Below the pieces are notes generated by a model that was not told the origin of the DNA, did no database searches, and was given only the letters and a program-made list of their open reading frames with translations. Of a DNA stretch of 64,000 bases, positions 27,262 through 35,921 are shown piece by piece; the stretch's first letter is position 1, and every line of letters begins with the position of its first letter. This DNA is from Terriglobales bacterium (lineage in GTDB: Bacteria > Acidobacteriota > Terriglobia > Terriglobales > Acidobacteriaceae): the NCBI GenBank assembly GCA_035561515.1, contig DATMXP010000013.1:124001-188000 (forward strand). Direction: 5' to 3'. A program made the position numbers and the translations under genes.

Positions 27262-27900
27262 CATTGATGGGATCCGGGCCGATCCTAGGCTGTCGGAACT
27301 CCAAGCTCGCGGACGGTTGACCTTGCAGCAGAGTGCTTCATGCAACAGACACGAGCAATTCGGACGCTCTTCTGGAATTCCTAGAAGCTCGCTACACAGA
27401 ACGTTCTTTGTACCCATCGAGGCACTGAAGGGGGCTCGAGGGAAAGCGCCCGGCTATGGCTTTTCGATTACGGCACTCTGTTGCTTGTTGATTGAGACGT
27501 TGCAATCTTTTTGGAATGGGTTGCCGAGCAATAGCAAATCGGAGCTAAGACGACTCGGAGATTATGAACCTCCGCCTGAATATGCCGTCGCCAAACCCGA
27601 ATGGCCACAGACGAACGAGGTAGTGTTCACGGACTTCTTTCAGAACAACCTATTCGCGCCGATCTTTCCGGGCGTGGATGGCAAGACTTTCTATCACTGC
27701 ATCCGCAACGGTGTTCTTCATCAGGCACAAACCAAGGCCGGATGGACGCTGACGACGGCATCGAGCGCACCCCTTTGGGACGCCAGCGCGCGGAGGCTAA
27801 ACCGGAACTATTCGCGGACGCGACAAAGTCCAGTTTCGATGCGTACCTCCAACTACTGCGCGGGACGGCCCCCAACGATATTCGGTGGGTGAACGCGTAG
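27242..27900 (+). pseudogene. Frameshifted gene after hsdS, unknown family
   Basis: The first frame (from TTG 27,242, overlapping the end of hsdS) gives a protein-like sequence with GYGFSITALCCLLIETLQSFWNG and VFTDFFQNNLFAPIFPG, which reads like a real globular protein. Near 27,800-27,815 (around AAACCGGAACTATTCGC) its continuation becomes Arg/Ser-rich and non-protein-like. The +1 frame then reads well (ELFADATKSSFDAYLQLLRG) to a stop at 27,900. So one gene appears to be split by a frameshift, or there is a base error in the sequence. The function is unknown; the position suggests an accessory to the restriction system. Confidence 0.55.
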
Positions 27901-27992
27901 GAAGATTTGGCGGCTGGTGAGCATGAGCTGACCTCGGTCTTCTGCGTGTGTCGCTCTTGAGATATTCTGAGCGCGATTCTGGGAGGCTCTCG

Positions 27993-28811
27993 GTGATCGA
28001 CGATCCGCACGCTCTCAAAATCTACATCGACGGTAACTCCTACAAGAACCCTGGTGGTCCCGGCGGCTTCGCTGGCATTGCGGTGTATCCGGACGACTGG
28101 AACCGTGATCCTGAGATCATCTTTCAACTGGGATTCCAGCAGACAACGAACAACCGAATGGAGTTGAGTGCCTGCATTCGTGCATACGAGTACGTTCGCG
28201 AACATGGACCGGCACTCGGCGTTCAACGAGTGCAAATCGTTACCGACTCCCAGTACGTTAACGACAATCTCCGATATGCCAGATTCTGGAAAGCTAATAG
28301 ATGGAAAACGCGGAGCGGCAGACCAGTCGATAACGAAGACCTCTGGAAAGAACTGCTGTCCCTTCAATCGAAGGTGAAGGTTCGCACCGAGGTGATCTGG
28401 AGAAAGGGCAAGAAATCGCCGCTGCTCAAGGCGATCGATCGCGCGGCGAAAGACGCCGGGAAGCAGCCTTGGAAGATAGATCGTGGCTTCCGAGAAGGAA
28501 AGGTCGGACGAAGCAAGTTGCCCGGCGCTGGCGCCTCCCAACTATTTCCGGCGACCGGACAGGACGCGATCGTGCATGTTTACCGGAGTGGCTTGGTCGG
28601 TCGCAGTGGGTTCCGAGTGTTCTTCGACCTGTACTCCGAGGCCGCAGCCGGGTACATCGGCAAGTACCGGGCCTATTGCCCGCCAGAGATCGCCGCCGAT
28701 CTCCACAGAGGGCACACGTATCGTGTGAGGTTTAATAACGGCCTCAACCACCCGCAGATCGAGGCGATTCTGGAGCGCGATTATGTTCTCCGGAGCGCCG
28801 TTGGCGCGTGA
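27993..28811 (+). CDS. RNase H-like protein with extra C-terminal domain
   Basis: A 272-residue protein whose first ~160 residues match RNase HI: the acidic residues lie in IYIDGNSYKNPGG (Asp), NNRMELSACIRA (Glu), IVTDSQYV (Asp) and KAIDRAAKDA (Asp). All four metal-binding acids are present, but the usual flexible His loop is not obvious. The C-terminal ~110 residues (AIVHVYRSGLVGRSGFRVFFDLY and on) are beta-rich and unrecognised; RNase HI is normally ~150 residues. I chose GTG 27,993 because GGGAGG precedes it by six bases. The frame on the opposite strand is a shadow. It probably cuts RNA in RNA-DNA hybrids. Confidence 0.75.
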   Translation: MIDDPHALKIYIDGNSYKNPGGPGGFAGIAVYPDDWNRDPEIIFQLGFQQTTNNRMELSACIRAYEYVREHGPALGVQRVQIVTDSQYVNDNLRYARFWKANRWKTRSGRPVDNEDLWKELLSLQSKVKVRTEVIWRKGKKSPLLKAIDRAAKDAGKQPWKIDRGFREGKVGRSKLPGAGASQLFPATGQDAIVHVYRSGLVGRSGFRVFFDLYSEAAAGYIGKYRAYCPPEIAADLHRGHTYRVRFNNGLNHPQIEAILERDYVLRSAVGA

Positions 28812-28893
28812 TGGCTTGCGTTGTTAGCGACTTACGTTTCTGTGCAACAAAGCGACTTGGTCTCCATTGCTCAGGCACTCCCGAAGTGTCCTG

Positions 28894-29109
28894 CTAATGG
28901 CGGAGATCTATTTGTTGGGTAAAGTTACACCTCGGACAAGTTAGCACAACGATGGCGCCCGCGGATTTTCCTGTGTGGTAGTCCGCTATGCAAGTCCAGT
29001 CCTGGTTGAGTATGCCTCCGCAGGAGCATGTAACCGGTACTTCCCTACTGGGTTTGTTTTCCTTCGTTTGCCTGTTTCCAACTAGCCGTTTGAATAACTC
29101 CCCGATCAT
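28894..29109 (-). CDS. Small zinc-ribbon protein
   Basis: A 71-residue protein with a CSCGG knuckle near residue 28 and a CPRC knuckle near 57, a spacing that fits a zinc ribbon, preceded by a basic N-terminal helix. No larger family is recognised. It stands alone between the RNase H-like gene and the HNH gene. Confidence 0.5.
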   Translation of the reverse strand: MIGELFKRLVGNRQTKENKPSREVPVTCSCGGILNQDWTCIADYHTGKSAGAIVVLTCPRCNFTQQIDLRH

Positions 29110-29316
29110 TCAGTTCCTCCGCCGCTGTCTGTCGGACCACCTGGTAATGCGGGTGGCCAAGACAAAGCTGTCATACCGCTGGAGTTTACCTCGCTTTAGC
29201 CGTGCAATTATGTGACGGGGAATTGACTTTGTACTTCTGTTCCGAATCGGGAACCCTGTGCGGGATGATGCGCCAAAGATGAGAGTTATGGTCTATTAAC
29301 GCCGATTCCCGTCGCT

Positions 29317-30330
29317 TTAATTTGCCGATTTCACATCAGACTCGTCTTTGGTTGCGAGACCCCTGATGAGTGACAGCCATTCCTCGAACTGCGTTACAGA
29401 GTGCTTATTTTTCGCCAGATTGCACGCGAGATGCGTTATCGAAAGGTTCCCCTCGTCGTAATTCGGATTGCAGCTTTCGATTCGGTCCGGCGAGGGCTGC
29501 AACAGCGGGTTTGACCTGTCTAGCCGAATTGGTGCCATACAAAGAGCGCATCGTTTGTTCTGCTCGAACCACTTCTTCGTCAGTAGCAGAATCAATGGCG
29601 TGTTGATCGGCGGCGCCGCGCGATATGGGTGAAAATGACTGCCGAGTGCTCCCGACCGAGACACCCGCCCATCAATCAAGGCGGCCATTCGCGCGATTTC
29701 GCCATTGATCGGGTCTTCCGGATCGGTAATGAACCGCTCCATCCGCCCGATCTCTTTCTTCTCCTCTGCCGTGAGGTTCCGGACAGCCGTCAGCTCGGAT
29801 ACCCGTCTAGCCGCATCCTGAAGCTGGAGTGTCAGTTCGCGGATTGGCAGTTGCAACAGTGATGCCTTTTCCTCTGGGCCGACCTCAACGACGTCGCCCT
29901 GGTTCGGCCAGCCGAGGCTGCGGTATGCCAAGGGCGCCACTTCGGGTGCCAGCGGGTACGGGTCGAAATCCCACGCCTGAAGAACCGGGAAAGAGTACAG
30001 GAAGCGGCCGGGATAATTCGTTCGAGCTTCGTCCCAACTCTCGGCCGGAACCAAGTCCTCTGTAGCACGTATGTGATGAGGCTCGACCCGAAGAACCGAA
30101 AGCAAACGACGGCGGTGAGCAGCATCCCTCGTAAATCGCTCGTCGCTCGTGCCAACGTAGATGACGACGTCCCGCGCAGGATTCATCAAAGCCCGCAGCT
30201 TCCGGCCGATACTCTGGCGCGTGAACGACAGCGCCGGCCAGCGGTCCGAAACGGGAGCCCATTCGGACTTGACAAACATCTTGTCAGAGGCAGTGATGAT
30301 GTCGCCCAGAATCATAATTGCACCTGCCAC
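29317..30330 (-). CDS. HNH-type nuclease-like protein with unknown N-terminal domain
   Basis: A 337-residue protein. The C-terminal part looks like an HNH domain with a zinc-binding CALC pair near residue 268, SPDRIE near 290 and NLSITHLACNLAKNK near 307. The first His of the classical motif is not clear, as it reads SPDRI where DHI is usual, so activity is uncertain. The N-terminal ~200 residues contain VVIYVGTSDER and LYSFPVLQAWDFDPYP and match nothing I know; a target- or modification-sensing role would be usual for such fusions. It is on the same strand as the DUF5131 unit but separated from it by a strong palindrome. Confidence 0.6.
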   Translation of the reverse strand: MAGAIMILGDIITASDKMFVKSEWAPVSDRWPALSFTRQSIGRKLRALMNPARDVVIYVGTSDERFTRDAAHRRRLLSVLRVEPHHIRATEDLVPAESWDEARTNYPGRFLYSFPVLQAWDFDPYPLAPEVAPLAYRSLGWPNQGDVVEVGPEEKASLLQLPIRELTLQLQDAARRVSELTAVRNLTAEEKKEIGRMERFITDPEDPINGEIARMAALIDGRVSRSGALGSHFHPYRAAPPINTPLILLLTKKWFEQNKRCALCMAPIRLDRSNPLLQPSPDRIESCNPNYDEGNLSITHLACNLAKNKHSVTQFEEWLSLIRGLATKDESDVKSAN

Positions 30331-30461
30331 ATCGGTAATCCTGCAAGAGCCGCCCCCACGTCAGTGCCCTCAACTACATGACCACGTTCAAGAGGATTCC
30401 GATGTACGGGCGAACCGGCGAATATAACATCAGATGAACAGTCTCAGCAGGTCAATAGACG

Positions 30462-30485
30462 AAGGCTTGGGGATCCCCAAGCCTT
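30462..30485. terminator. 24-bp perfect palindrome, probable terminator
   Basis: AAGGCTTGGGGA followed directly by its reverse complement TCCCCAAGCCTT. The stem is 11-12 bp with almost no loop. It lies just after the DUF5131 gene (minus strand) and before the HNH gene. The plus-strand side continues TTATT, while the minus-strand side lacks a clear U tract. A terminator is likely, but an operator is possible. Confidence 0.5.
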
Positions 30486-30557
30486 TATTGCCGCAGGCAC
30501 GGACACTCTGGGCATCATCGCCACACTGGCCCGCGGACATTCGTGGATGCTTCATCT

Positions 30558-31481
30558 TTACTGAAGTTGGTGCCGTACTCGGCTCATCGATTTCCATTTG
30601 ACGTCCGGATAAGCAAAGAAGGCGGGTTGGCGAAGGTCATTTGGCCATAGCTCGCGCAAAGCACCGACGCGAACCTCTTTCGCGATCTTGCCGTTGATTC
30701 GCGTGGCGTAGGTTCCCGACGCGACCGCCCACCGTGTTCCCAACTGCTTCAGAAGGGTTTTGGCGCCGGCGGCAGCACATTCTTCTAACACGTATCGTGC
30801 GTCTTCCAGACGCATGTACCGCGCTACATCCTTCGACTTGCTCGATTCACCCCCAACGACAACCCAATGTATCCCTGCCTCAGCGATAAGGTTGCGGAGG
30901 TTTGGCCAGATGTCGTGGAGTGGTTTGGGGCCGCTCAAAAGCGGCTCGAAGGACACCCACTTTATCCTGGCTCCTGTGCTGGCAAGATCCCGGATGCGAT
31001 GTTCTTGACTCGGATGCTCCACTGTCACGCCTTGCCACACGTTATCTGGCCAGTCGATTCTTGAGGACATTTTCAGCAAGCGCGCTGAACGCTTCGTGAG
31101 TATCTGAAACTGGTGCTGCGGAGCCGATGAAAACGCGAAGAAGTGTTGGAATATCACGTCGTCAGCCAGTGACTCATGAAACAGATCGGACAGGCTATTG
31201 ACAAAGACGAGTCGTGAATCACGTTTGTTGACTATCGAAGCCAACCGCTCGGGAATGAAATGAATTTTCCCTGTCCACCCAATCGCGGAGGAGTTCTGGT
31301 CCATCCTGTTGACAATCGACGAATATGGATTGTTTTCGCCGGTTCCCAACACATGGTTGTTCTTCATCCGCCATGCTTCTCCGATGGCATAGCAGTTTCG
31401 GCAACCCTCCGACTTCTTACTACAGCCGACGATCGCATTGAGCGTGTATTCGGTCCAGACAATCTTCGATCCATCAGCCAC
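30558..31481 (-). CDS. DUF5131 / phage Gp37-Gp68 family protein
   Basis: A 307-residue member of the phage Gp37/Gp68 (DUF5131) family. It keeps the N-terminal signature WTEYTLNAIVGCSKKSEGCRNCYA (three-cysteine motif, quoted in part as GCSKKSEGCRNCYA), then GKIHFIPERL, FVNSLSDLFHE, QILTKRS and WVVVGGESS. The biochemical function of the family is not established to my knowledge; the three Cys and TIM-barrel-like pattern suggest an enzyme. I start it at GTG 31,481, which has GAGGAGAG upstream and overlaps the stop of the preceding gene; the longer frame upstream is inside that gene. Confidence 0.82.
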   Translation of the reverse strand: MADGSKIVWTEYTLNAIVGCSKKSEGCRNCYAIGEAWRMKNNHVLGTGENNPYSSIVNRMDQNSSAIGWTGKIHFIPERLASIVNKRDSRLVFVNSLSDLFHESLADDVIFQHFFAFSSAPQHQFQILTKRSARLLKMSSRIDWPDNVWQGVTVEHPSQEHRIRDLASTGARIKWVSFEPLLSGPKPLHDIWPNLRNLIAEAGIHWVVVGGESSKSKDVARYMRLEDARYVLEECAAAGAKTLLKQLGTRWAVASGTYATRINGKIAKEVRVGALRELWPNDLRQPAFFAYPDVKWKSMSRVRHQLQ

Positions 31482-32175
31482 GCTGACTCTCCTCGCTGGT
31501 GACCAATACCGGCGCGGCGCCGAACGGTACAACCATCTCTCCAATGCCGAAGTAGGAGTTCAGTTGGCGGTACAACTGTCGGAGTTCTGCTTCCCTTGCG
31601 CCCGCTTCAATGTTCTCAAAGTGTTTCTTCACGTAGTCGTAAACACGATCCAGTCCATGAGTTTTGGACTTCGCTGCCTTAGTGGCGGGGCCTTGGGTCA
31701 CAGATGAAACAGCCCGTTCGATGAATGCGGTCGCCTCCGACTCAGAAACAATCGGACCTTCAGGAGTCATCTCGATGATCTTGTCCAGAATTGGGCGATT
31801 CTTTGCGGCTACCAGACTCAAGCCGCGTTCCGTGGCAACGCGGCGGATCTCGGGATCGACCTGGCTGGCAGCCTCGTATGCTGTTATCAAACGGTGAGCA
31901 GTACGGATCTTAATATTCGCAGCCGCACAGAAAGCGGTCCACGTCCGTTCGGCTTTGTATATGGCACGGTAACCGTGAAGGACTCGACCTAGCTCGTACC
32001 GGTCGCGGACAAAATGCCCGATGATCTGGATCAGATCTTGCCGCAGTTTCGCTTCGCACTGACGATCTTCGTCGCTGAGCTGGGAAGCAAGATCGATGAA
32101 CCGATCAAGGTCGAGGTTGTAACTTTCGGTCAATTTGACCGAATTGCGGGAGGAGATAGCAACGACGTTTTCCAA
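31474..32175 (-). CDS. Unknown protein with DUF3102-like HTH segment
   Basis: About 233 residues from a probable TTG start at 32,175. The open frame runs further up, but the extra ~85 residues are not protein-like. The centre (RYELGRVLHGYRAIYKAERTWTAF then KIRTAHRLITAYEAA) resembles the DUF3102 type of helical/HTH domain seen in phage and plasmid proteins. A helical C-terminal segment (YDYVKKHFENIEAGAREAELRQLYRQL) may be a coiled coil. It overlaps the DUF5131 gene by 8 nt, so the two are translated together. Confidence 0.6.
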   Translation of the reverse strand: MENVVAISSRNSVKLTESYNLDLDRFIDLASQLSDEDRQCEAKLRQDLIQIIGHFVRDRYELGRVLHGYRAIYKAERTWTAFCAAANIKIRTAHRLITAYEAASQVDPEIRRVATERGLSLVAAKNRPILDKIIEMTPEGPIVSESEATAFIERAVSSVTQGPATKAAKSKTHGLDRVYDYVKKHFENIEAGAREAELRQLYRQLNSYFGIGEMVVPFGAAPVLVTSEESQRG

Positions 32176-32456
32176 ATGAGCCCCGGGCCGAAAACGGCAG
32201 AGTTTACACAACCATGAGACTGTAACGTTTCTGATACTCGACGGATGTGATGTCCGACACAGTGACATTGTGCGAGGGACGGCACTACACCAAGCAACTT
32301 CGTACACGCACAGTCCAGAAGAAGGCCTCGGCAGCAGCCCGAGGCCCTTCACACGTGATCTCAGCAACCCGCCCGACAATACCCGATCTGCTCCGCCCTG
32401 GGGTTGTAGTCCGTGCTCCTCTTGCCACACGGATCAACCTCCACAATCCTCTGCCG

Positions 32457-33026
32457 TTACGCTCGATTACGGCGGTGATCAGCGCAGCGTCTCAAAGACC
32501 TGCGAACCCGTCGGCCGATTCGCTCACCAGCACAGGTCTGGGGACTTACTAACTCAAGGTTCCGTTGGATCCAGTCGCCTTCGTCATCCACGACCTTTAC
32601 GCAGTATGCGGCTCCACCGCGACCATACTCGAATGGCCGTACATCGGCACTGTCCTGTACCGGCCCTCCGAGCGCGGAGCGGTTCTGCCCATTTCCCACG
32701 TAACCAGTCCAAGCCTTCCGGATGAACGACGGATCGACTTTGGTTTCCAGCGACATTATCAAATGGAAATGCGGCCTGACTGCCGTCATTCCGGATCCGG
32801 AGTAGTCTCTCGTGTCCAGACCACCTGCATAAGCAACTGATCCTCCAAGACTACGTTCCAAGTTGTCGATGAACATCGCCAACTTGGCTGTCGCACCGTT
32901 CTGAGACACCTCGTATGGGAACGTCAGCGTGGTGAAAAACTGCCATCTCATCGTCTCAAGATACTTACCGAGTCCCGCCGCGTTTTCTCTGTTCCGTTGA
33001 ACCGGGAGCACATCCGTTAACATCAT
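32457..33026 (-). CDS. HUH-type replication initiator-like protein
   Basis: A 189-residue protein with the marks of a rolling-circle Rep/HUH nuclease: FFTTLTFPYEVS near residue 31 (motif 1), RPHFHLIM near 86 (His-hydrophobic-His), and AAYCVKVV near 140 with a Tyr candidate nucleophile. The C-terminal end is Arg-rich and may be altered. The start is ATG 33,026, where GGAGG lies five bases upstream, and it overlaps the stop of a short upstream frame (TAATG). It could start replication of the excised element. About 280 bp between this gene and the next one downstream hold nothing I can name. Confidence 0.6.
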   Translation of the reverse strand: MMLTDVLPVQRNRENAAGLGKYLETMRWQFFTTLTFPYEVSQNGATAKLAMFIDNLERSLGGSVAYAGGLDTRDYSGSGMTAVRPHFHLIMSLETKVDPSFIRKAWTGYVGNGQNRSALGGPVQDSADVRPFEYGRGGAAYCVKVVDDEGDWIQRNLELVSPQTCAGERIGRRVRRSLRRCADHRRNRA

Positions 33027-33160
33027 TACATCCTCCATTTACCCTTTGGTCCTTCCAAGCCCAATGGCTCGGTCTGTGATGGCGAGAGCCGGTTCTCCAC
33101 CCCTCTTTCAAGGTCGCAACCGCCAATGGACAATCTGGCGCCATTTTGTATCGTGTACAT
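33026..33160 (-). CDS. Possible small leader ORF coupled to the HUH Rep-like gene
   Basis: A 44-residue frame starting at ATG 33,160 and ending in TAATG shared with the Rep-like start. The sequence (MYTIQNGARLSIGGCDL and on) is protein-like but matches nothing known. Support is only the stop-start coupling. The ~350 bp from here to 33,513 contain no other convincing gene but should hold divergent promoters for this unit and for the Hsp70 operon. Confidence 0.3.
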   Translation of the reverse strand: MYTIQNGARLSIGGCDLERGVENRLSPSQTEPLGLEGPKGKWRM

Positions 33161-33513
33161 AGGCTTACCAAACATTCCGCAGCAAGAGTGCCGCGATTTC
33201 TTTCGGCCGCATAGGACACCCTTGTCCACTGTCCTATCTGGAGTATTCTGCGAACCGCTCAGAAACGAATCCCGAAGCCGCGGCCCAAATTGGGAATTAC
33301 CCAAACCGGCGTTAAGTGTTCCCACGGCGTGTATCGCAAGCGTGACCGCAGCGAGTCACGAAAGTTACGCCTTACACCGGCTATCATTACGAAATCTCAT
33401 TCACTCCAGAAACTGTTCGTTGTAATATCCTCCGTTCGTCAGTTCTTCGCCGTCCAAGGCACGAGATTAACTCCCCCTGAATGTGCTTGCCTGGCTTGGT
33501 AGGTCATGAGTAA

Positions 33514-35511
33514 ATGGAATACTCGCTCGAGCAGAATGCATTTCGGATTCTCTGCTTACCCGCTGACGCTCCTCCGAAGGAGGTGTACAAGCAGCAGCGG
33601 CGCATCGAGAACGCTCTGGAGATCGGGGACCACGACTGGGTAGATGGTTTCTCGTTCGTTCCCGCCATCCCCCTCAGCCAAGAAACGATACTTGATGCAG
33701 TCCATCGAATTGAGAAACAGCGTGAACTCGAGGAACTATTCTGGGTTCACGATCTTGAGGGGAAGTTCGAGTTCCAATCTGGAACGGCTGATCGTATTCT
33801 GGCGACCCTCCGTTACAACATTGGACAGAACACGACGAAATCTGCAGTCGCCCAGCACAATCTCGCGGTCATCCAGTCTTACCTTGCATTGAACGTCGCA
33901 GGTACTCGGCGAATCGAGTATTGGAGCGATGCACTCCGGTATTGGAACAAAACACTCGACAACAACATCTTCTGGCAGTTCATGCAGGACCGTGCGGAAA
34001 CACTCAATGACGGTCGGAATGGAAACCACCAAGATCTCCGAACAGCGGCTAAGGACGTCCTTCGACGAGTGCTCATGAACGAAGTTTGGGCCACGATTGA
34101 CACCCGAGACTACAAAGCCGCGGCTGGTCTGGCCGCAATCATTCGGGAACACACCCAGGTCTTTGGATATGAGGACTTCATGTCCGATGTTGGTGAGCGA
34201 CTCGCGAATGATGGTTTAGGCAGGATCGGAAGCGTTATGGACCGTTTGGCCGGCATCAAGGAGGACACTGACAAGCAGATTGCTCGAAAGCAATTACTCA
34301 CTGCGGAAGCCGACCTTAGGCGCATCGCACAGGATTGCGACGCGGCTTTCGCCGCGTTCAGCGACAAGAAAGCAAGGCGCACGTTCCGGGACGCACGCGC
34401 CTTGGCGCTGCAGAAGTTATCTATTCTCTACTTCAACGTTGTAGGAGACGAAGAAGAGGCCCTCCGCCTAGTCGTCGAAGCGCAGGCATTCGCTCAAGAT
34501 CTCGAAATCAAAGAGACGCTGGCGGATGGCTGGAGGCATGTTCAACGTGCCCTCTGTTGTTCGGAAGCAATTGCACTACTGAAGCAGAAGAACTTTGTCG
34601 CGGCCCAGGACAAACTCGCTACGGCTCTAAAACTCTCGACGGAAGAACAGAAGGCTGAAATAGAAGAGATGCAAGAGACCGTTCACAGGCAACGCATTTT
34701 CGCCGATGTGGACACAACCAACCACAATCCCTCTCTTTCCACGTACAACGGAATAGGAACGAAGTTCTATGGCAAAAGAGATTACGACGCTAAGACGAAC
34801 TCGTACATCACCGTTCACTGGCTCGTACTGCTTTTCCTCCCCATCATCCCATTAGCTTCATACCGCGTTACGGACATAGGTGCGGATCTGTACAGGATCT
34901 ATGGTCGCGTGCCGCTTACCCCCTTTCTCAGAAAGTATCGGTGGTGTGTAGTTGCTGCAATTGTTCTCTTCGCCATATTCGTCATGGTCAGCAACAACGA
35001 CTCAAGTTCCTACCCCTCGTCTTCAAATCCATACGTGTATACACCGCCACGTACCAGCTCCCCTAAATCTGGCTCTGGGGTGTCGCGACTTGCCGGGGAT
35101 GAGACGCCGATAACGTCTAACGAAGATTTCGATCAGCGGAATAACAGACCGCCAGTCGTTGGAGGTAGCTCATTCGCAACACGTCAAGCGGAGAAAGCTG
35201 CAATCGAATCCGAACGACAAGAACTGCAGCAGTTGGGCGAGTCAATTGATCTTCGGAAACAGCGTCTCGATAACGACTCGGCCGAACTGCAAGTAATGCA
35301 GTCCTACATGACCTCAGTGAGGTCGAACTATACCGAGGACACTGTTCCGGAATACATACGGCAGAAGTACAACCAAACAGTCCGAGAGTACAACTCCAAG
35401 CTCGCCGAACATAACAGCGCGGTTGACGAATACAACACCGATCTTCGGCAGTACAGAGGGAGGATTGCGGATTTCAACCGACGTGTGGACCGCTACAACG
35501 CAAACAGATGA
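33514..35511 (+). CDS. J-like membrane protein of the Hsp70 operon
   Basis: A 665-residue protein. The first ~60 residues (NAFRILCLPADAPPKEVYKQQRRIENALE) resemble helices I-II of a J domain, but the HPD motif that stimulates Hsp70 is missing. Residues ~80-400 are helical and TPR-like. Hydrophobic segments lie near 434-447 (HWLVLLFLPIIPL) and 476-493 (VVAAIVLFAIFVMV), joined by a YRIYGRVPLTPFLRKY stretch. After a Ser/Pro-rich linker the last ~105 residues form a strongly charged coiled coil. It is probably a membrane-attached adaptor that delivers clients to the Hsp70 encoded two genes on. It overlaps the next gene by ATGA. It is the first gene of a five-gene operon. Confidence 0.65.
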   Translation: MEYSLEQNAFRILCLPADAPPKEVYKQQRRIENALEIGDHDWVDGFSFVPAIPLSQETILDAVHRIEKQRELEELFWVHDLEGKFEFQSGTADRILATLRYNIGQNTTKSAVAQHNLAVIQSYLALNVAGTRRIEYWSDALRYWNKTLDNNIFWQFMQDRAETLNDGRNGNHQDLRTAAKDVLRRVLMNEVWATIDTRDYKAAAGLAAIIREHTQVFGYEDFMSDVGERLANDGLGRIGSVMDRLAGIKEDTDKQIARKQLLTAEADLRRIAQDCDAAFAAFSDKKARRTFRDARALALQKLSILYFNVVGDEEEALRLVVEAQAFAQDLEIKETLADGWRHVQRALCCSEAIALLKQKNFVAAQDKLATALKLSTEEQKAEIEEMQETVHRQRIFADVDTTNHNPSLSTYNGIGTKFYGKRDYDAKTNSYITVHWLVLLFLPIIPLASYRVTDIGADLYRIYGRVPLTPFLRKYRWCVVAAIVLFAIFVMVSNNDSSSYPSSSNPYVYTPPRTSSPKSGSGVSRLAGDETPITSNEDFDQRNNRPPVVGGSSFATRQAEKAAIESERQELQQLGESIDLRKQRLDNDSAELQVMQSYMTSVRSNYTEDTVPEYIRQKYNQTVREYNSKLAEHNSAVDEYNTDLRQYRGRIADFNRRVDRYNANR

Positions 35512-35921
35512 AGAAGCGACTAAAGAAAAAACTAATGAAAAAGACGCTTGCCGCAGCCACAACACAGGGCGGACAGACGGCAACCCTTTCAGATTCTGCG
35601 AAAGTTTTCGCACTCGAGTGCTGGCGGATTCAGAAGCTGCTGCCGGATTTCAAAGACAACAAGAAGTGTCTCGTATTGAGCAGCAGCATTGAAAAGATGA
35701 TTGAAGCCATGCGCGGGAACGGTATCGAAATAGAGGATCCTGAGGGATTGATTTATCGGGACGGAATGACCTTGGAAGTAGTCACCGTTTCGGACACTGA
35801 TGCTCTTACGGCCGGCTCGAAAGTCATTGCTGAGACACTCGCGCCAACAATCTATGTTCACAACAAAGTTGTTCAGCCAGCAAAAGTGATCATTTCGGTT
35901 GGGAGAGGAACTAGCGAATGA
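35508..35921 (+). CDS. GrpE-beta-domain-like small protein
   Basis: A 137-residue protein. The N-terminus is very basic (KKRLKKKLMKK). The C-terminal ~65 residues run LEVVTVSDTDALTAGSKVIAE, then LAPTIYVHNKVVQPAKVIISVG. This is the pattern of the GrpE beta-wing, where V-E-V-L...G-Y-x-x-x-x-R-V-L-R-P-A-x-V-x-V is typical. The long GrpE coiled coil is absent and replaced by a short helical part. I infer a minimal nucleotide-exchange factor for the Hsp70 that follows. ATGA overlaps join it to both neighbours. The similarity is visual and needs a profile search. Confidence 0.55.
   Translation: MKKRLKKKLMKKTLAAATTQGGQTATLSDSAKVFALECWRIQKLLPDFKDNKKCLVLSSSIEKMIEAMRGNGIEIEDPEGLIYRDGMTLEVVTVSDTDALTAGSKVIAETLAPTIYVHNKVVQPAKVIISVGRGTSE

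Noticed and set aside
27627..28541. 304-codon minus-strand open frame
   Set aside because: It covers the RNase H-like gene and the frameshifted gene in antisense; no protein-like motifs.
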